A model generated the notes under the pieces. The model made no database searches. It saw only the letters and a program-made list of their open reading frames with translations, and was not told the DNA's origin. The translations under genes were made by a program, and so were the position numbers. Shown in pieces: positions 32,102 to 40,847 of a DNA stretch of 64,000 bases. Position 1 is the first letter of the stretch, and each line of letters starts with the position of its first letter. Source of the stretch: Streptomyces sp. NBC_01304 (GTDB lineage: Bacteria > Actinomycetota > Actinomycetes > Streptomycetales > Streptomycetaceae); the NCBI RefSeq assembly GCF_035975855.1, contig NZ_CP109055.1, forward strand, positions 868,001 to 932,000. The letters run 5' to 3'.

Positions 32102-33309
32102 CCGCCCCCAGCGAGCGGGTACGCGAACGCACCCAGGCCCTCGCCTTCGACGAACTGCCCGCCTACCTCTACGACTTGGACGCCCTGCGCACGCATGCGG
32201 CCGCCGTCCGCCGGGCCCTGCCCGAGCGCGTCGAGGTGTACTACGCCGCCAAGGCCAACCCGGAACCGGAGATCCTGGCAGCGCTCGGCCCGCACGTGGA
32301 CGGCTACGAGGTGTCCTCGGGCGGCGAACTCGCCCACGTCGCCAAGGCGGCGCCGGGCCGTGCGCTGGCCTTCGGCGGACCCGGCAAGACCCCGGCGGAG
32401 ATCGCGGCCGCGCTGGAGCTGGGGGTCGGGCGCTTCCACGTGGAGAGCGAGTACGAGCTCCACATGCTGGCCGAGCTGACCGCACGCCTGGCCCCCGAGG
32501 CACGCCCCGGGGTCCTGCTCCGCTTCAATCTGCCGCTGTCCGACGCCTCGCTCGAGGGCAGTTCCCTCGCGATGGGCGGGCGCCCGACGCCGTTCGGCCT
32601 GGACCCGTCCCAGGCGGATTCCGTCGTACGCCTCCTCACCGACGGCACCTACCCGCAGCTCGAACTCCTCGGCGTGCACGCCCACTTGGCAAGCGGCTTG
32701 GACGCCCCCGAGCTGCTCACGATGTCCGAGTCGATCGTGGCGTGGTCGCTCGCCCTCGCCGAACGGCACGCCGTCCGGTTCGCGGAGATCAACGTCGGCG
32801 GCGGCATGAGCGTGGACTACGCCCGCCCCGAGGACCGCTTCGACTGGACGGCATACGGACAAGGACTCGCCCGACTCCTCGCCACGCACCAGGACTTGAC
32901 CCTGCGCATCGAACCGGGGCGGGCCCTCACCGCGTACTGCGGCTGGTACGCGACCGAGGTGCTTGACGTGAAGGAGAGCCACGGCGAGGAGTTCGCGGTG
33001 GTCCGCGGCGGCACCCACCATCTGCGCACCCCCGCCACCAAGGGCCACGACCAGCCCTGCACGGTGCTGCCGAACGACCAGCCGTGGCCGCACCCCTGGC
33101 CCCGTTCGGTGGCCCGGCAGGACCGGGTGACCTTCGCCGGACAGCTGTGCACGCCCAAGGACGTCCTGTCCCGCCGAGTCCCGGCGCCCGGACTGCGGGC
33201 GGGCGACCGGGTGGCCTTCGCCCTGGCGGGGGCGTACGCGTGGAACATCTCGCACCACGACTTCCTGATGCACCCGCGGCCCACCTTTCACTTCCTCCGG
33301 GACGCCTGA
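32098..33309 (+). CDS. PLP-dependent amino-acid decarboxylase (fold III, LysA/SbnH type)
   Basis: A 403-residue alanine-racemase-fold decarboxylase related to diaminopimelate and ornithine decarboxylases. The PLP lysine is Lys52 in VYYAAKANPEPEIL; further motifs are HVDGYEVSSGGEL, LGVHAHLASG, INVGGGMSVDY and EPGRALTAYCGWY. Being the last gene of the siderophore operon, it probably decarboxylates either the amine building block or a carboxylated intermediate, as SbnH does in staphyloferrin B synthesis. It ends with a short terminator, after which unrelated genes begin. Confidence 0.93.
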   Translation: MTAPSERVRERTQALAFDELPAYLYDLDALRTHAAAVRRALPERVEVYYAAKANPEPEILAALGPHVDGYEVSSGGELAHVAKAAPGRALAFGGPGKTPAEIAAALELGVGRFHVESEYELHMLAELTARLAPEARPGVLLRFNLPLSDASLEGSSLAMGGRPTPFGLDPSQADSVVRLLTDGTYPQLELLGVHAHLASGLDAPELLTMSESIVAWSLALAERHAVRFAEINVGGGMSVDYARPEDRFDWTAYGQGLARLLATHQDLTLRIEPGRALTAYCGWYATEVLDVKESHGEEFAVVRGGTHHLRTPATKGHDQPCTVLPNDQPWPHPWPRSVARQDRVTFAGQLCTPKDVLSRRVPAPGLRAGDRVAFALAGAYAWNISHHDFLMHPRPTFHFLRDA

Positions 33310-33319
33310 GCGGGCACTT

Positions 33320-33336
33320 CGGGGCGACGCGCCCCG
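33320..33336 (+). terminator. short hairpin after siderophore operon
   Basis: CGGGGCG/CGCCCCG 7-bp stem with a 3-base loop, 11 bases after the decarboxylase stop. Confidence 0.5.
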
Positions 33337-33430
33337 GCGGTCCTCGTACGGTCCTCGTGCGGTCACGGTGCTGAACGGTCCGCGTCCGGGGTGGATTCAA
33401 GGATCGCCGGGTCGGGCGGCAGGCTCCGCG

Positions 33431-34171
33431 TCAGCGCGGAGTCAGGACGTCGAACTCGTTGCCCTCCGGGTCGGCAAGGCACGCCCACGGCACGTCGCCC
33501 TGGCCGAGGTCCACGTCGGTGGCGCCGAGGGTCCGCAGTCGGGCCACGTCCGCCGCCTGATCGTCACCGGCATACGGCCGCAGGTCGAGATGCACGCGGT
33601 TCTTGACGGTCTTGGCGTCGGGCGTGCGGACGAGCTTGAGATACGGGCCGACGCCCTTGGCGGAACGCAGCATCGCAAGGTCGTCGGAGACCTCGTGCAG
33701 CGTCCAGTCCAGCGCCTCGTCCCAGAACCGGGCCATGGCCCGGGCATCGCCGCAGTCGGCCACGATCGCGGCGATCGGCCCGGTCTCGCGGTAGGTCTCC
33801 CGAGGCTCCGCCACACAGAACTCGTTGCCTTCCGGGTCGGCCAGGACCGTCCACGGGACATCGCCCTGCCCCACGTCGACGGGCGTCGCGCCGAGCTCCT
33901 TCAGGCGCGCGACCAGCTCCGCGTGGTGGGCCTCGGACGTGGTGGCGAGATCGATGTGCACTCGGTTCTTCACCGTCTTGGGTTCCGGGACGGTGATGAC
34001 GTCGATGCAGACGGCGCTGGGGTCGGGATAGTCGAACCCCTCGGGTTCGAGGTTGGTCACGACACCGGGCTCCTCCACGGAGGTGCTCCAGCCGAGCGCC
34101 TCGGCCCAGAACCGGCCGAGCGCGGAGTCGTCCCGAGCGTTCATCGCAATCTGAACAAGGCGCAGGGTCAT
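33431..34171 (-). CDS. Two-domain VOC protein
   Basis: A 246-residue protein made of two VOC modules in tandem. Each module repeats the same landmarks: LVQIAMNARDDSALGRFW / AAIVADCGDARAMARFW near the start, KNRVHID(L) in the middle and ADPEGNEF at the end. ATG at 34171 is used because the codons further upstream are Arg-rich and unlike protein. Tandem VOC proteins can form the metal-binding cavity within a single chain. Function unknown; often annotated as glyoxalase. Confidence 0.9.
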   Translation of the reverse strand: MTLRLVQIAMNARDDSALGRFWAEALGWSTSVEEPGVVTNLEPEGFDYPDPSAVCIDVITVPEPKTVKNRVHIDLATTSEAHHAELVARLKELGATPVDVGQGDVPWTVLADPEGNEFCVAEPRETYRETGPIAAIVADCGDARAMARFWDEALDWTLHEVSDDLAMLRSAKGVGPYLKLVRTPDAKTVKNRVHLDLRPYAGDDQAADVARLRTLGATDVDLGQGDVPWACLADPEGNEFDVLTPR

Positions 34172-34476
34172 GGCGGCGATCTTAGGCGCGGCGGGAGTGC
34201 GCCGAAGGCGAGTGCGGCGGCGATGGCGATGGCGGCTGTACCGATCTTCGTGTTCATGCGTGACCGGCACCCACCGCTCGGGGCCATCGCATTCAACTCA
34301 TGTCGAGACAACCTATAAATACCAACTTGGGCTATTACCGGGCAGCCCCCTTCACGGTCAACTGAAGCCGCCGCCCCGAGGCGTGAACTCCGCCACGTCC
34401 GCCCCGCCACTGAACCGGCCTGCCAATTGCACCGTCTCGTACACGAGACGGCGACAGCTGTCGGTGAGGAGCACGC
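34172..34476. promoter_or_regulatory. divergent intergenic region
   Basis: A 305-base gap with an AT-rich island at about 34300-34340 (CTATAAATACCAAC) that is a plausible promoter, and a palindrome at 34432-34451. No gene is seen. Confidence 0.4.
34432..34451. promoter_or_regulatory. palindromic operator candidate before PucR-type gene
   Basis: CCGTCTCGT-AC-ACGAGACGG, a 9+2+9 perfect palindrome 25 bases ahead of the regulator start codon. The position suits autoregulation. Confidence 0.55.
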
Positions 34477-36156
34477 GTGGAGGCAAGTACGCTCGGCGCC
34501 CTGCTGGACGTCGTGGGCGGCCCGGCCCTGCGGCTGTGCACGGCACCCGCCGGCACTGCCGCCCCGGTCACCGAGGCGCTGCTGTACGACGCCCACACCC
34601 CGCTGCCCCGTACCCCCGGGGCCCTGCTGCTCGCCGTCGGCGTACGCGCCGCCACGGCCGGGCCGCTGGTGCGGGCCGCGGCCGAGGCCGGGATGACCGG
34701 AGTCGTGGTGCGGGGCACGGACGGGCCCGTCGACGAGGCCGAGAGGCACGGCGTGGCGCTGCTCGCGGTCGACGAGGAGGCGTCCTGGCACCACGTGCAC
34801 CTGACGCTGGCCACGGCGATCGGGGCCCGGTCCGCCCACAGCGGCGGGCTGGGCGACCTGTTCGCGCTGGCCGACGCGATAGCTGCGGCGACCGGCGGTG
34901 CGACGGCCGTGGAGGACCCGCACCAGCGGATCCTCGCCTACTCCACCGTCCCCGGTCAGCCCGTCGACGAGGACCGCCGCCAGGGCATCCTCGGCCTTCA
35001 GGTCCCGGTCAGCGTGGAGAACGCGGAACAGGTCCGCTTGGTGTTCGGCTCCGCCGGACCGGTCCGGCTGCCCGCGCTCACCGAGCGCGAGCTGCCGCGG
35101 CTCGCCGTCGCGGTGCGGGCCGGCGGCGAGCCGCTCGGCGCGATCTGGGTGGTCGACGGCGGCACGCTCGCCGCGGACGCCGCGCAGAGCCTGGCCCAGG
35201 GCGCGGCCACGGCAGCGCTCCTGCTGCTGCGTGCCCGCGTGACCCAGGGGCTGACCCTCGACCGGAACACCGATCTCGTACGCAGGCTGCTGACCGGTTC
35301 CGGTTCCGCGTCCGATTCCGCGGAGGCCTCTACAGCGGCGCACCGCCTGGGCTGGGACGCGGTCCGCGTGGCCGCCTTCGCACTCGGCTCCGGGGCGAGC
35401 GTGCCCGACGCCGAGCGGACCTTGCTCAGGCTGCAGGACGTCGTACGCCTGCAGTGCGAGGCGCGCTACGGGCGGCACGCATGCGTGTCCCTGGACGGGG
35501 TGGTCTACGCGCTGCTGCCTGCGCCCGGGGAGCACGCCGAGGCGCGCGAGCCCCAGCAGCGACTGACCGCCGACCGGCGACATCGACAGCTTGCGGAGGA
35601 CATCGTGGGCCGGGTGGGGCGGTCGCTGCGGGTGCCGGTACGGGCGGCGCTCGGCGAGACGGTGGCGGACCTCGGCGAGGTGCCGGCCTCCCGCGCGGAC
35701 GCGGATCTGGTGCTGCGGCTGCTTGACGACGCGTTGCCGGTGGCCTCGATCGACGACGTACGACCCAGGGTTACGCTGCTGCGCCTTGCCGATGTGCTGC
35801 GGGAGCGGCGGGAGTTGAGGGTGGGCGCCTGGCAGCGGGTGCTGGCCGCCGACACCGCGTACGGCACCGACTACGCCCGCACGCTGGTGTCCTGGTTCGA
35901 CGCCGGCTGTGACGTGGCGAGCGCGGCCAAGACGCTCTCCGTGCACCCCAACACCTGCCGTTACCGCCTCAAGCAGGCCGGCAGGCAGCTCGGGATCGAC
36001 CTGGCGGACCCCGACGAACGGCTGGTGCTCTGGCTGCAGTTGAGGGCGGGTGCTGGGCTCGGGCTGCGAGGAGCAGGGCAAGTACGTCCCCGGTCCGGCC
36101 CGCAGCCCGGCCCGCCCACGCGTCGTCAGCTGAAGGTCAGCGGAGATCCCGGATGA
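34477..36156 (+). CDS. PucR/CdaR-family transcriptional regulator
   Basis: A 559-residue regulator. GTG at 34477 has GAGGAG upstream. The N-terminal ~150 residues resemble the purine-catabolism PucR domain, followed by a GAF-like sensory region (AVEDPHQRILAYST, RLVFGSAGPVRLP). The C-terminus has the PucR helix-turn-helix: TLVSWFDAGCDVASAAKTLSVHPNTCRYRLKQAG. The tail after residue ~530 is low-complexity Pro/Gly/Arg and overlaps the convergent serine hydrolase gene by 20 bases. Ligand unknown. Confidence 0.9.
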   Translation: MEASTLGALLDVVGGPALRLCTAPAGTAAPVTEALLYDAHTPLPRTPGALLLAVGVRAATAGPLVRAAAEAGMTGVVVRGTDGPVDEAERHGVALLAVDEEASWHHVHLTLATAIGARSAHSGGLGDLFALADAIAAATGGATAVEDPHQRILAYSTVPGQPVDEDRRQGILGLQVPVSVENAEQVRLVFGSAGPVRLPALTERELPRLAVAVRAGGEPLGAIWVVDGGTLAADAAQSLAQGAATAALLLLRARVTQGLTLDRNTDLVRRLLTGSGSASDSAEASTAAHRLGWDAVRVAAFALGSGASVPDAERTLLRLQDVVRLQCEARYGRHACVSLDGVVYALLPAPGEHAEAREPQQRLTADRRHRQLAEDIVGRVGRSLRVPVRAALGETVADLGEVPASRADADLVLRLLDDALPVASIDDVRPRVTLLRLADVLRERRELRVGAWQRVLAADTAYGTDYARTLVSWFDAGCDVASAAKTLSVHPNTCRYRLKQAGRQLGIDLADPDERLVLWLQLRAGAGLGLRGAGQVRPRSGPQPGPPTRRQLKVSGDPG

Positions 36157-37261
36157 GTTGGGCGACGACGGAGTCCACCTTCGCCTCGTTGAACTGTTCC
36201 GAGCCGATCAGGAGGGTCACTGCCCGTCGGCCGTCATTGGTGACGGCGTTCCTGAGCTTGTGGCCGGTCTCCATGAAGCCGCTGTGTCCCCAGGTGACGA
36301 ATCCCGGGGTGCGCTCCTGGCGCTCGACTCCCAGTCCGTAGCGCTCGCCGCGCTCCTCCGGGTCCGCAACGGTCCGTTTCATCTCGGCCAGTTGGGCCGG
36401 AGCCAGTAGTTTCCCGGACATCAGCGCGGTCCAGAAGGTGTTGATGTCGGCGCCGTTGGAGACGAGCGCACCCGATGCGTCGGCCCCGGAGACGTTCCAT
36501 TCCGTCCAGTCGAGGAGTTTCCCGGACCGCTTCACGTAGCCGCGCAGGTCCGGCGCCGGCAGCGTGGTCCGGTCGCCGGGCCAGTAGGTGTGGCGCAGCC
36601 CGAGGCGCTTGATGATCCGCTGGTTGATCTCGGTGCCGATGCTGCGGCCGGTGACCTTGGTGACGATCAGGCCGGCCAGGTTGTAGTTGGTGTTGGAGTA
36701 GGAGAAGCCGCCCGGAGCGCTGCCGTCGGCCGGGGGCAGCGTCAAGGCCTGCTTGACCGTCTGCAGGGGCTCGATGTGATCCCAGCGGTGCGCGTCCTCG
36801 TCCTCCCAGAACGGTGCCGCCAGGTAGTCGGGCAGGCCGCTGGTGTGCTGCAGCAGCTGCCGGATCGTGATCTTGCGTCCGTCGTAGTGCTTGGTGCGGA
36901 TCAGGCCCGGCAGGTGGCGATCGACGGTGTCGTCGAGCTTGATCCTGCCTTCGCCGACGAGCTGGAGCACGACCGTGGCCGTCCAGGTCTTGGTGTTGCT
37001 GGCGATGCGGCTGTGTTCCTTGCCGACGGCCTTGCGTCCCGTCCTGATGTCGGCGAGGCCGACCCCGGTGCTGTGCACGCCGCAGCGTGGGCTCGTCACC
37101 GTGACGCTGATCCCCGAGGCACCGACGCCGCGCAGTTCCTCCAGCGCTTCTTCGACGGGCCCGGGGTCGCACCGTGGTGTCACGGCGGAGGCGGCAGCAG
37201 GGCCGGTGGTCATGAGCGAAGCAGCGAACGCCAGAGCCACCACGGCGCTCGTCCTGCGCAT
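36137..37261 (-). CDS. Secreted serine hydrolase (beta-lactamase / DD-peptidase family S12)
   Basis: A 374-residue exported enzyme. Starting at ATG 37261 gives the signal MRRTSAVVALAFAASLMTTG-PAAASA; an in-frame ATG at 37330 would add 23 Pro/Ala-rich residues. The active-site set of the class C/DD-peptidase family is complete: SNTK (SxxK nucleophile and Lys), YSN (YxN) and HSG (HxG, in TWGHSGFMETGHK). Two Cys (RCDPG, SPRCGV) near the N-terminus may pair. Role is probably in peptidoglycan trimming or hydrolysis of a D-amino-acid ester/amide; nothing suggests a dedicated antibiotic-resistance role. Confidence 0.92.
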   Translation of the reverse strand: MRRTSAVVALAFAASLMTTGPAAASAVTPRCDPGPVEEALEELRGVGASGISVTVTSPRCGVHSTGVGLADIRTGRKAVGKEHSRIASNTKTWTATVVLQLVGEGRIKLDDTVDRHLPGLIRTKHYDGRKITIRQLLQHTSGLPDYLAAPFWEDEDAHRWDHIEPLQTVKQALTLPPADGSAPGGFSYSNTNYNLAGLIVTKVTGRSIGTEINQRIIKRLGLRHTYWPGDRTTLPAPDLRGYVKRSGKLLDWTEWNVSGADASGALVSNGADINTFWTALMSGKLLAPAQLAEMKRTVADPEERGERYGLGVERQERTPGFVTWGHSGFMETGHKLRNAVTNDGRRAVTLLIGSEQFNEAKVDSVVAQLIRDLR

Positions 37262-37539
37262 GGCTGCCGGGGCGGCCGGGGCTGTCGGGCCTGTCGGGGT
37301 TGCCTTTCGCGGACTTGCTGGAATGTGCATGCACACAGCGTCCGACCTGGCCCTGTCGTGCGCATGCAGCGCCCGGCCAGAGATCCCCAGGATGTTTTGT
37401 ACGTCCGGCCAAGGGCTGTCCCCGGGGTGGCCCGGGCAGCGGATGCAGGCAGGGTGGTGCTCACCTAAGCTCTTAATACCCGGCTTTCTCCAAGCCAGTT
37501 CACATTTCGTAGCCCTCGATGAACAGGGAGTGGCATCGG

Positions 37540-37743
37540 ATGAGCTCACAGCCGAAGAACAGCAAGAACGGCCTCGCGAAAGCCGCCGCCGACATGACCG
37601 ACCACCCGCCCCAGCACGGCCACGGCTACCAGGGCCCGGTGAGGGACAAGGTCAAGGGCGGTGCACACAGCAAGGCAGCAGGGAAGCGGGCAGGCACCCC
37701 GCAGGGTGACCGCATCGGGGAGCGGACCAAGGGCCTGAGCTGA
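37540..37743 (+). CDS. Small basic hydrophilic protein
   Basis: A 67-residue protein rich in Lys, Gly and His (KNGLAKAAADMTDHPPQHGH, KVKGGAHSKAAGKRAG). ATG at 37540 has GGGAG nine bases upstream; a weaker in-frame ATG lies at 37519. No membrane span or Cys. Probably disordered and nucleic-acid- or stress-related, but I do not recognise the family. It is divergent from the serine hydrolase gene. Confidence 0.65.
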   Translation: MSSQPKNSKNGLAKAAADMTDHPPQHGHGYQGPVRDKVKGGAHSKAAGKRAGTPQGDRIGERTKGLS

Positions 37744-37822
37744 CACCGCCGCCGTTCGCCCGATCACCGCATCGCCAAAGGACACCGTCTCCAATAACCC
37801 GGCAATAGCCCGGCAATGCACT

Positions 37823-37856
37823 TGCACCCCGAACTCCCCCAGGAATTCGGGGTGCA
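37823..37856 (+). terminator. hairpin between small protein and esterase genes
   Basis: Perfect 11-bp arms (37823-37833, 37846-37856) with a 12-base loop, 80 bases after the small-protein stop and 100 before the esterase start. Confidence 0.55.
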
Positions 37857-37955
37857 GGTCATGCCCTGGAACAGGTCAGATTCTTCCAAGCCAGGCCGCA
37901 GGCAGGTCGATAGGCTCGTCAGCCACTGACGCACCCTCACGACCCGGAGGTCCCA

Positions 37956-38948
37956 GTGAGCGAGCAATCCCCCACTCGCAGAGGCGTCTTACGAGCCGCC
38001 GGCAAAGTCTCCGCGGCACTGGCTCTGGGCGGCGCCGGCACCCTCGCCGCCGCACCGGCCGCTGCCGCCGCGGTCGGCGACGGCTTCGGGCTGCACGTCG
38101 TGGACCGCAACGAGAGCGACCCCCGCCTGCGCTACTACCGGTTCGCGACCGACGCGATCGGCTGGAACCCCGGCGTGAACGTCCTGCTCCCCACCGACTA
38201 CCACACCAGCGGACGCACCTACCCCGTCCTCTACCTCTTCCACGGGGGCGGCCTCGACGCCGACTTCATCTACTTCGACCGCCTCGGCATCCGGGAGTGG
38301 ACGGCCGGCAAGCCGATCATCGTCGTGATGCCCGACGGCGGCCACGCGGGCTGGTACTCCAACCCCGTCAGCTCCAACACCGGCCCCCGTAACTGGGAGA
38401 CGTTCCACATCTCCCAGCTGTTGCCGTGGATCGACGCCAACTTCCGTACGTACGCCGAGTACGACGGCCGCGCCGTCGCCGGATTCTCCATGGGCGGCTT
38501 CGGCGCCCTGAAGTACGCGGCCAAGTACTACGGCCACTTCGCCTCGGTGAGCTCCCACTCCGGCCCGGCGAGCCTGCGCCGCGACTTCGGCGCGGTCGTG
38601 CACTGGGCCAATGTGTCCTCCGGAGCCGCCGACCTGGCCGGAGGCACGGTCTACGGCGCACCACTGTGGGACGAGGCCAGGGTCAGCGCCGACAACCCGG
38701 TGCAGCGCATCGAGAGCTACCGGAACAAACGTGTCTTCCTGGTCGCCGGCACCGGCGGTGGTGCGGTCGACTGGTTCGCCCAGATCTCCGAGGACGAAGT
38801 GCTCGCCGGACACCGGGAGTTCCGCGGCCTGCTGGGCAACGCGGGCATCGACCACGAGTGGCACGAGGAACCCGGCAGCCACGTGTTCCGTGTGCCGGTG
38901 TTCCTCCGCGACCTCGACGGCATCATCGGCCGGCTCCGTAAGGCTTAG
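37956..38948 (+). CDS. Tat-exported esterase (esterase D / antigen-85 fold)
   Basis: A 330-residue alpha/beta-hydrolase. GTG at 37956 follows GGAGG and opens a twin-arginine signal: SPTRRGVLRAAGKVSAALAL ending APAAAA. The mature enzyme shows the oxyanion segment VLYLFHGGG, the nucleophile elbow GFSMGGFGALKYA, and a C-terminal His in GSHVFRVPVF. This arrangement is that of esterase D and mycolyl-transferase-like esterases. Folding before export through Tat fits a cofactor-free but fast-folding enzyme. Substrate unknown, possibly short acyl esters on polysaccharide. Confidence 0.92.
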   Translation: MSEQSPTRRGVLRAAGKVSAALALGGAGTLAAAPAAAAAVGDGFGLHVVDRNESDPRLRYYRFATDAIGWNPGVNVLLPTDYHTSGRTYPVLYLFHGGGLDADFIYFDRLGIREWTAGKPIIVVMPDGGHAGWYSNPVSSNTGPRNWETFHISQLLPWIDANFRTYAEYDGRAVAGFSMGGFGALKYAAKYYGHFASVSSHSGPASLRRDFGAVVHWANVSSGAADLAGGTVYGAPLWDEARVSADNPVQRIESYRNKRVFLVAGTGGGAVDWFAQISEDEVLAGHREFRGLLGNAGIDHEWHEEPGSHVFRVPVFLRDLDGIIGRLRKA

Positions 38949-39009
38949 GGGTTTCCGTACGGGGTGCTGCCTGTCAGCCCGCCGTCCATGGCCGCCAGGC
39001 CGGCACCCC

Positions 39010-39372
39010 TCACACCCAAGTAGTCGCCAACCACACCGTCACCGCCGCAACGAGCAGCAACGTGATGTTGAGCGCGATGTCGCGGTCACCGCGGCGAAGG
39101 TGAACCCTGGTGGCGCCGATCTGCAGCACCACGAAGCCGCTGGCCGCGGCCAGGGCGAGCCAAGGTGCGATGCCGGTCAGGGGCGGGAGGATCAGGCCGA
39201 TCGCGCCGAGCACTTCGACGGTGCCGATGGCCCGGACGGCGGGCATCGGCGTGGTGTCGACCCAGGCCATCATCGGGCGGAGCCGGTCACGGCTGCGGAC
39301 CACCTTTACCCCGCCTCCGTACAGGTAGAAGAGGGCGAGCAGGCCGGCGGCGATCCAGTAGGCGATGTTCAT
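39010..39372 (-). CDS. DoxX-family membrane protein
   Basis: A 120-residue protein with four hydrophobic segments (IAYWIAAGLLALFYLYGG, AIGTVEVLGAIGLILPP, WLALAAASGFVVLQIGA, ALNITLLLVAAVTVWLA). This matches the small DoxX/DoxX-like family. ATG at 39372; upstream in-frame codons lack membrane character. It is divergent from a LysR gene 81 bases away, which may regulate it. DoxX proteins are often induced by redox or electrophile stress. Confidence 0.9.
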   Translation of the reverse strand: MNIAYWIAAGLLALFYLYGGGVKVVRSRDRLRPMMAWVDTTPMPAVRAIGTVEVLGAIGLILPPLTGIAPWLALAAASGFVVLQIGATRVHLRRGDRDIALNITLLLVAAVTVWLATTWV

Positions 39373-39452
39373 GAGGCAATTCCACGGCCGGGGTACCGCG
39401 ACTGTCCAAGACCCATCCCGCGAAGCCGATACCGAACGGGTATCGTCGCAGC

Positions 39453-40325
39453 ATGGAGCTACGAACGCTGCGCTATTTCGTGGCGGTCGCCGAGGAACTC
39501 CACTTCGGGCGGGCCGCTGCCCGGCTGCACATGAGCCAGCCACCGCTGAGCCGGGCGATCAGACAGCTGGAGTCCGAGGTGGGCGCTGCGCTGTTCGACC
39601 GGTCGCCGGCCGGTGTCACGCTCACCGACGTGGGGGCGGTGCTGCTCACCGAGGCACACGCCCTGCTCGACCGGGCCGATCTGGCACACGAGCGCGTGGC
39701 CGTGGCGGCAGGCGCCGCCACCCTCACCGTGGGCATCCTGGGCGACAGCGCCGACCCGGGCGCGACCCGGCTGGCCGCCGCCTACCGTCGGCGGCACCCG
39801 CGCGTCGAGGTCCGCATCCGCGAGACCGACCTGACGGATCCCACCTGCGGGCTGCACGCCGGACTGGTCGATGTCGCCCTGACCCGCGGGCCGTTCGACC
39901 AGACCGGCCTGACCGTACGCGCGCTGCGCGCCGACCCGGTGGGCGCCTTGCTGCGCGCCGACGATCCGCTTGCCGGCCGCGGCCACCTGAAGCTGGCCGA
40001 TCTGGCCGACCGCCGCTGGTTCCTGTTCCCGCAGGGCACCGACCCCGGCTGGCAGTCGTACTGGAACGGCGGCGAGCCACGCGAGGGCCCCGTGGTGCGG
40101 GCCGTCCAGGAATGCCGCCAGGCCGTGCTCTGGAACGGCACGGTCGGCATGACGCTCGTGGACCACGACCCGGGCGCGGAACTCACCGTGGTGCCTCTGG
40201 TCGACATGCCGCCGAGCCAAGTGGTGGTGGCGTGGCGTGCGGACGATCCGAATCCCTTGATCCGCTCGTTCGTCCGGATCGCAACCGCCGCCTACGGTGC
40301 GGGAAGCTCGTCAGACCGAGCGTGA
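39453..40325 (+). CDS. LysR-family transcriptional regulator
   Basis: A 290-residue LTTR. The winged helix is at the N-terminus: LRYFVAVAEELHFGRAAARL then MSQPPLSRAIRQLESEVG. The C-terminal effector domain follows (LTVGILGDSADPGATRLAAA, GLVDVALTRGPFDQTGLTV). Starts at ATG 39453. LysR regulators usually act on the divergent neighbour, here the DoxX gene. Ligand unknown. Confidence 0.94.
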   Translation: MELRTLRYFVAVAEELHFGRAAARLHMSQPPLSRAIRQLESEVGAALFDRSPAGVTLTDVGAVLLTEAHALLDRADLAHERVAVAAGAATLTVGILGDSADPGATRLAAAYRRRHPRVEVRIRETDLTDPTCGLHAGLVDVALTRGPFDQTGLTVRALRADPVGALLRADDPLAGRGHLKLADLADRRWFLFPQGTDPGWQSYWNGGEPREGPVVRAVQECRQAVLWNGTVGMTLVDHDPGAELTVVPLVDMPPSQVVVAWRADDPNPLIRSFVRIATAAYGAGSSSDRA

Positions 40326-40372
40326 GGCACGCTCCTGACCGTCTCCCCCTGCGCCGCTCACCCCGGCGCTGA

Positions 40373-40756
40373 TCAGCCCCTGACCAGGCAGAAGGGATGG
40401 CCGGCCGGGTCGGTCAGGATGCGCGCCTTGGCCTCGTGCGGTTGGTGATCCGGCTTGCCCGCACCCAGATCCCTCAGCCGCGCCGCAACCTCGTCCAGGT
40501 CGTCCGCGACCTTGAAACAGATGTGCAGCTGCTGCGGAACGATCTGGTCGGGCCAGCTCGGAGCACGGTAGTCGTCGACCCGCTGGAAGCCGAGGAGGAG
40601 CCCGTCCCCGAGCCCGTCCCCGGAGTGCAGCCCGGCGAACTCGTCATTCGACTTCGGGTGGAGTTCGAGGCCGGTGGCCTGCTGGTAGAACGCCGCCAGG
40701 GCCATCGGGTCCGGACAGTCGAGAGTTATCGCGCTCAACTTCAACTGCAGGGACAT
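40373..40756 (-). CDS. VOC protein
   Basis: A 127-residue VOC-fold protein starting at ATG 40756 (MSLQLKLSAITLDCPDP). Landmarks: ALAAFYQQATGLELHP, QQLHICFKVADDLDEVAARL and ILTDPAGHPFCLVR. The first metal-ligand position and final Cys/His region are in place. Convergent with the LysR gene, divergent from the broken DJ-1/PfpI gene. Function not predictable. Confidence 0.9.
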   Translation of the reverse strand: MSLQLKLSAITLDCPDPMALAAFYQQATGLELHPKSNDEFAGLHSGDGLGDGLLLGFQRVDDYRAPSWPDQIVPQQLHICFKVADDLDEVAARLRDLGAGKPDHQPHEAKARILTDPAGHPFCLVRG

Positions 40757-40847
40757 GGCACCTCCGGGACGATCACTGGCACTGGAGAGGCACACCCTAG
40801 CCAGAGCCCTGCCGGCCCTCCCCATGGCGGTGGCTATGCTGCGGATC

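Noticed and set aside
34168..36081. A long minus-strand frame opposite the PucR-type regulator
   Set aside because: The plus frame has a clear regulator HTH and ribosome site; the other is a compositional shadow.
36234..37412. A minus-strand frame overlapping the serine hydrolase in another phase
   Set aside because: The hydrolase frame carries SxxK, YxN and HxG; this one is Arg/His/Gln-rich noise.
37330..37549. Longer N-terminus for the serine hydrolase
   Set aside because: The added residues include many Cys, His and Pro unlike a signal peptide; codon usage there is not coding-like.
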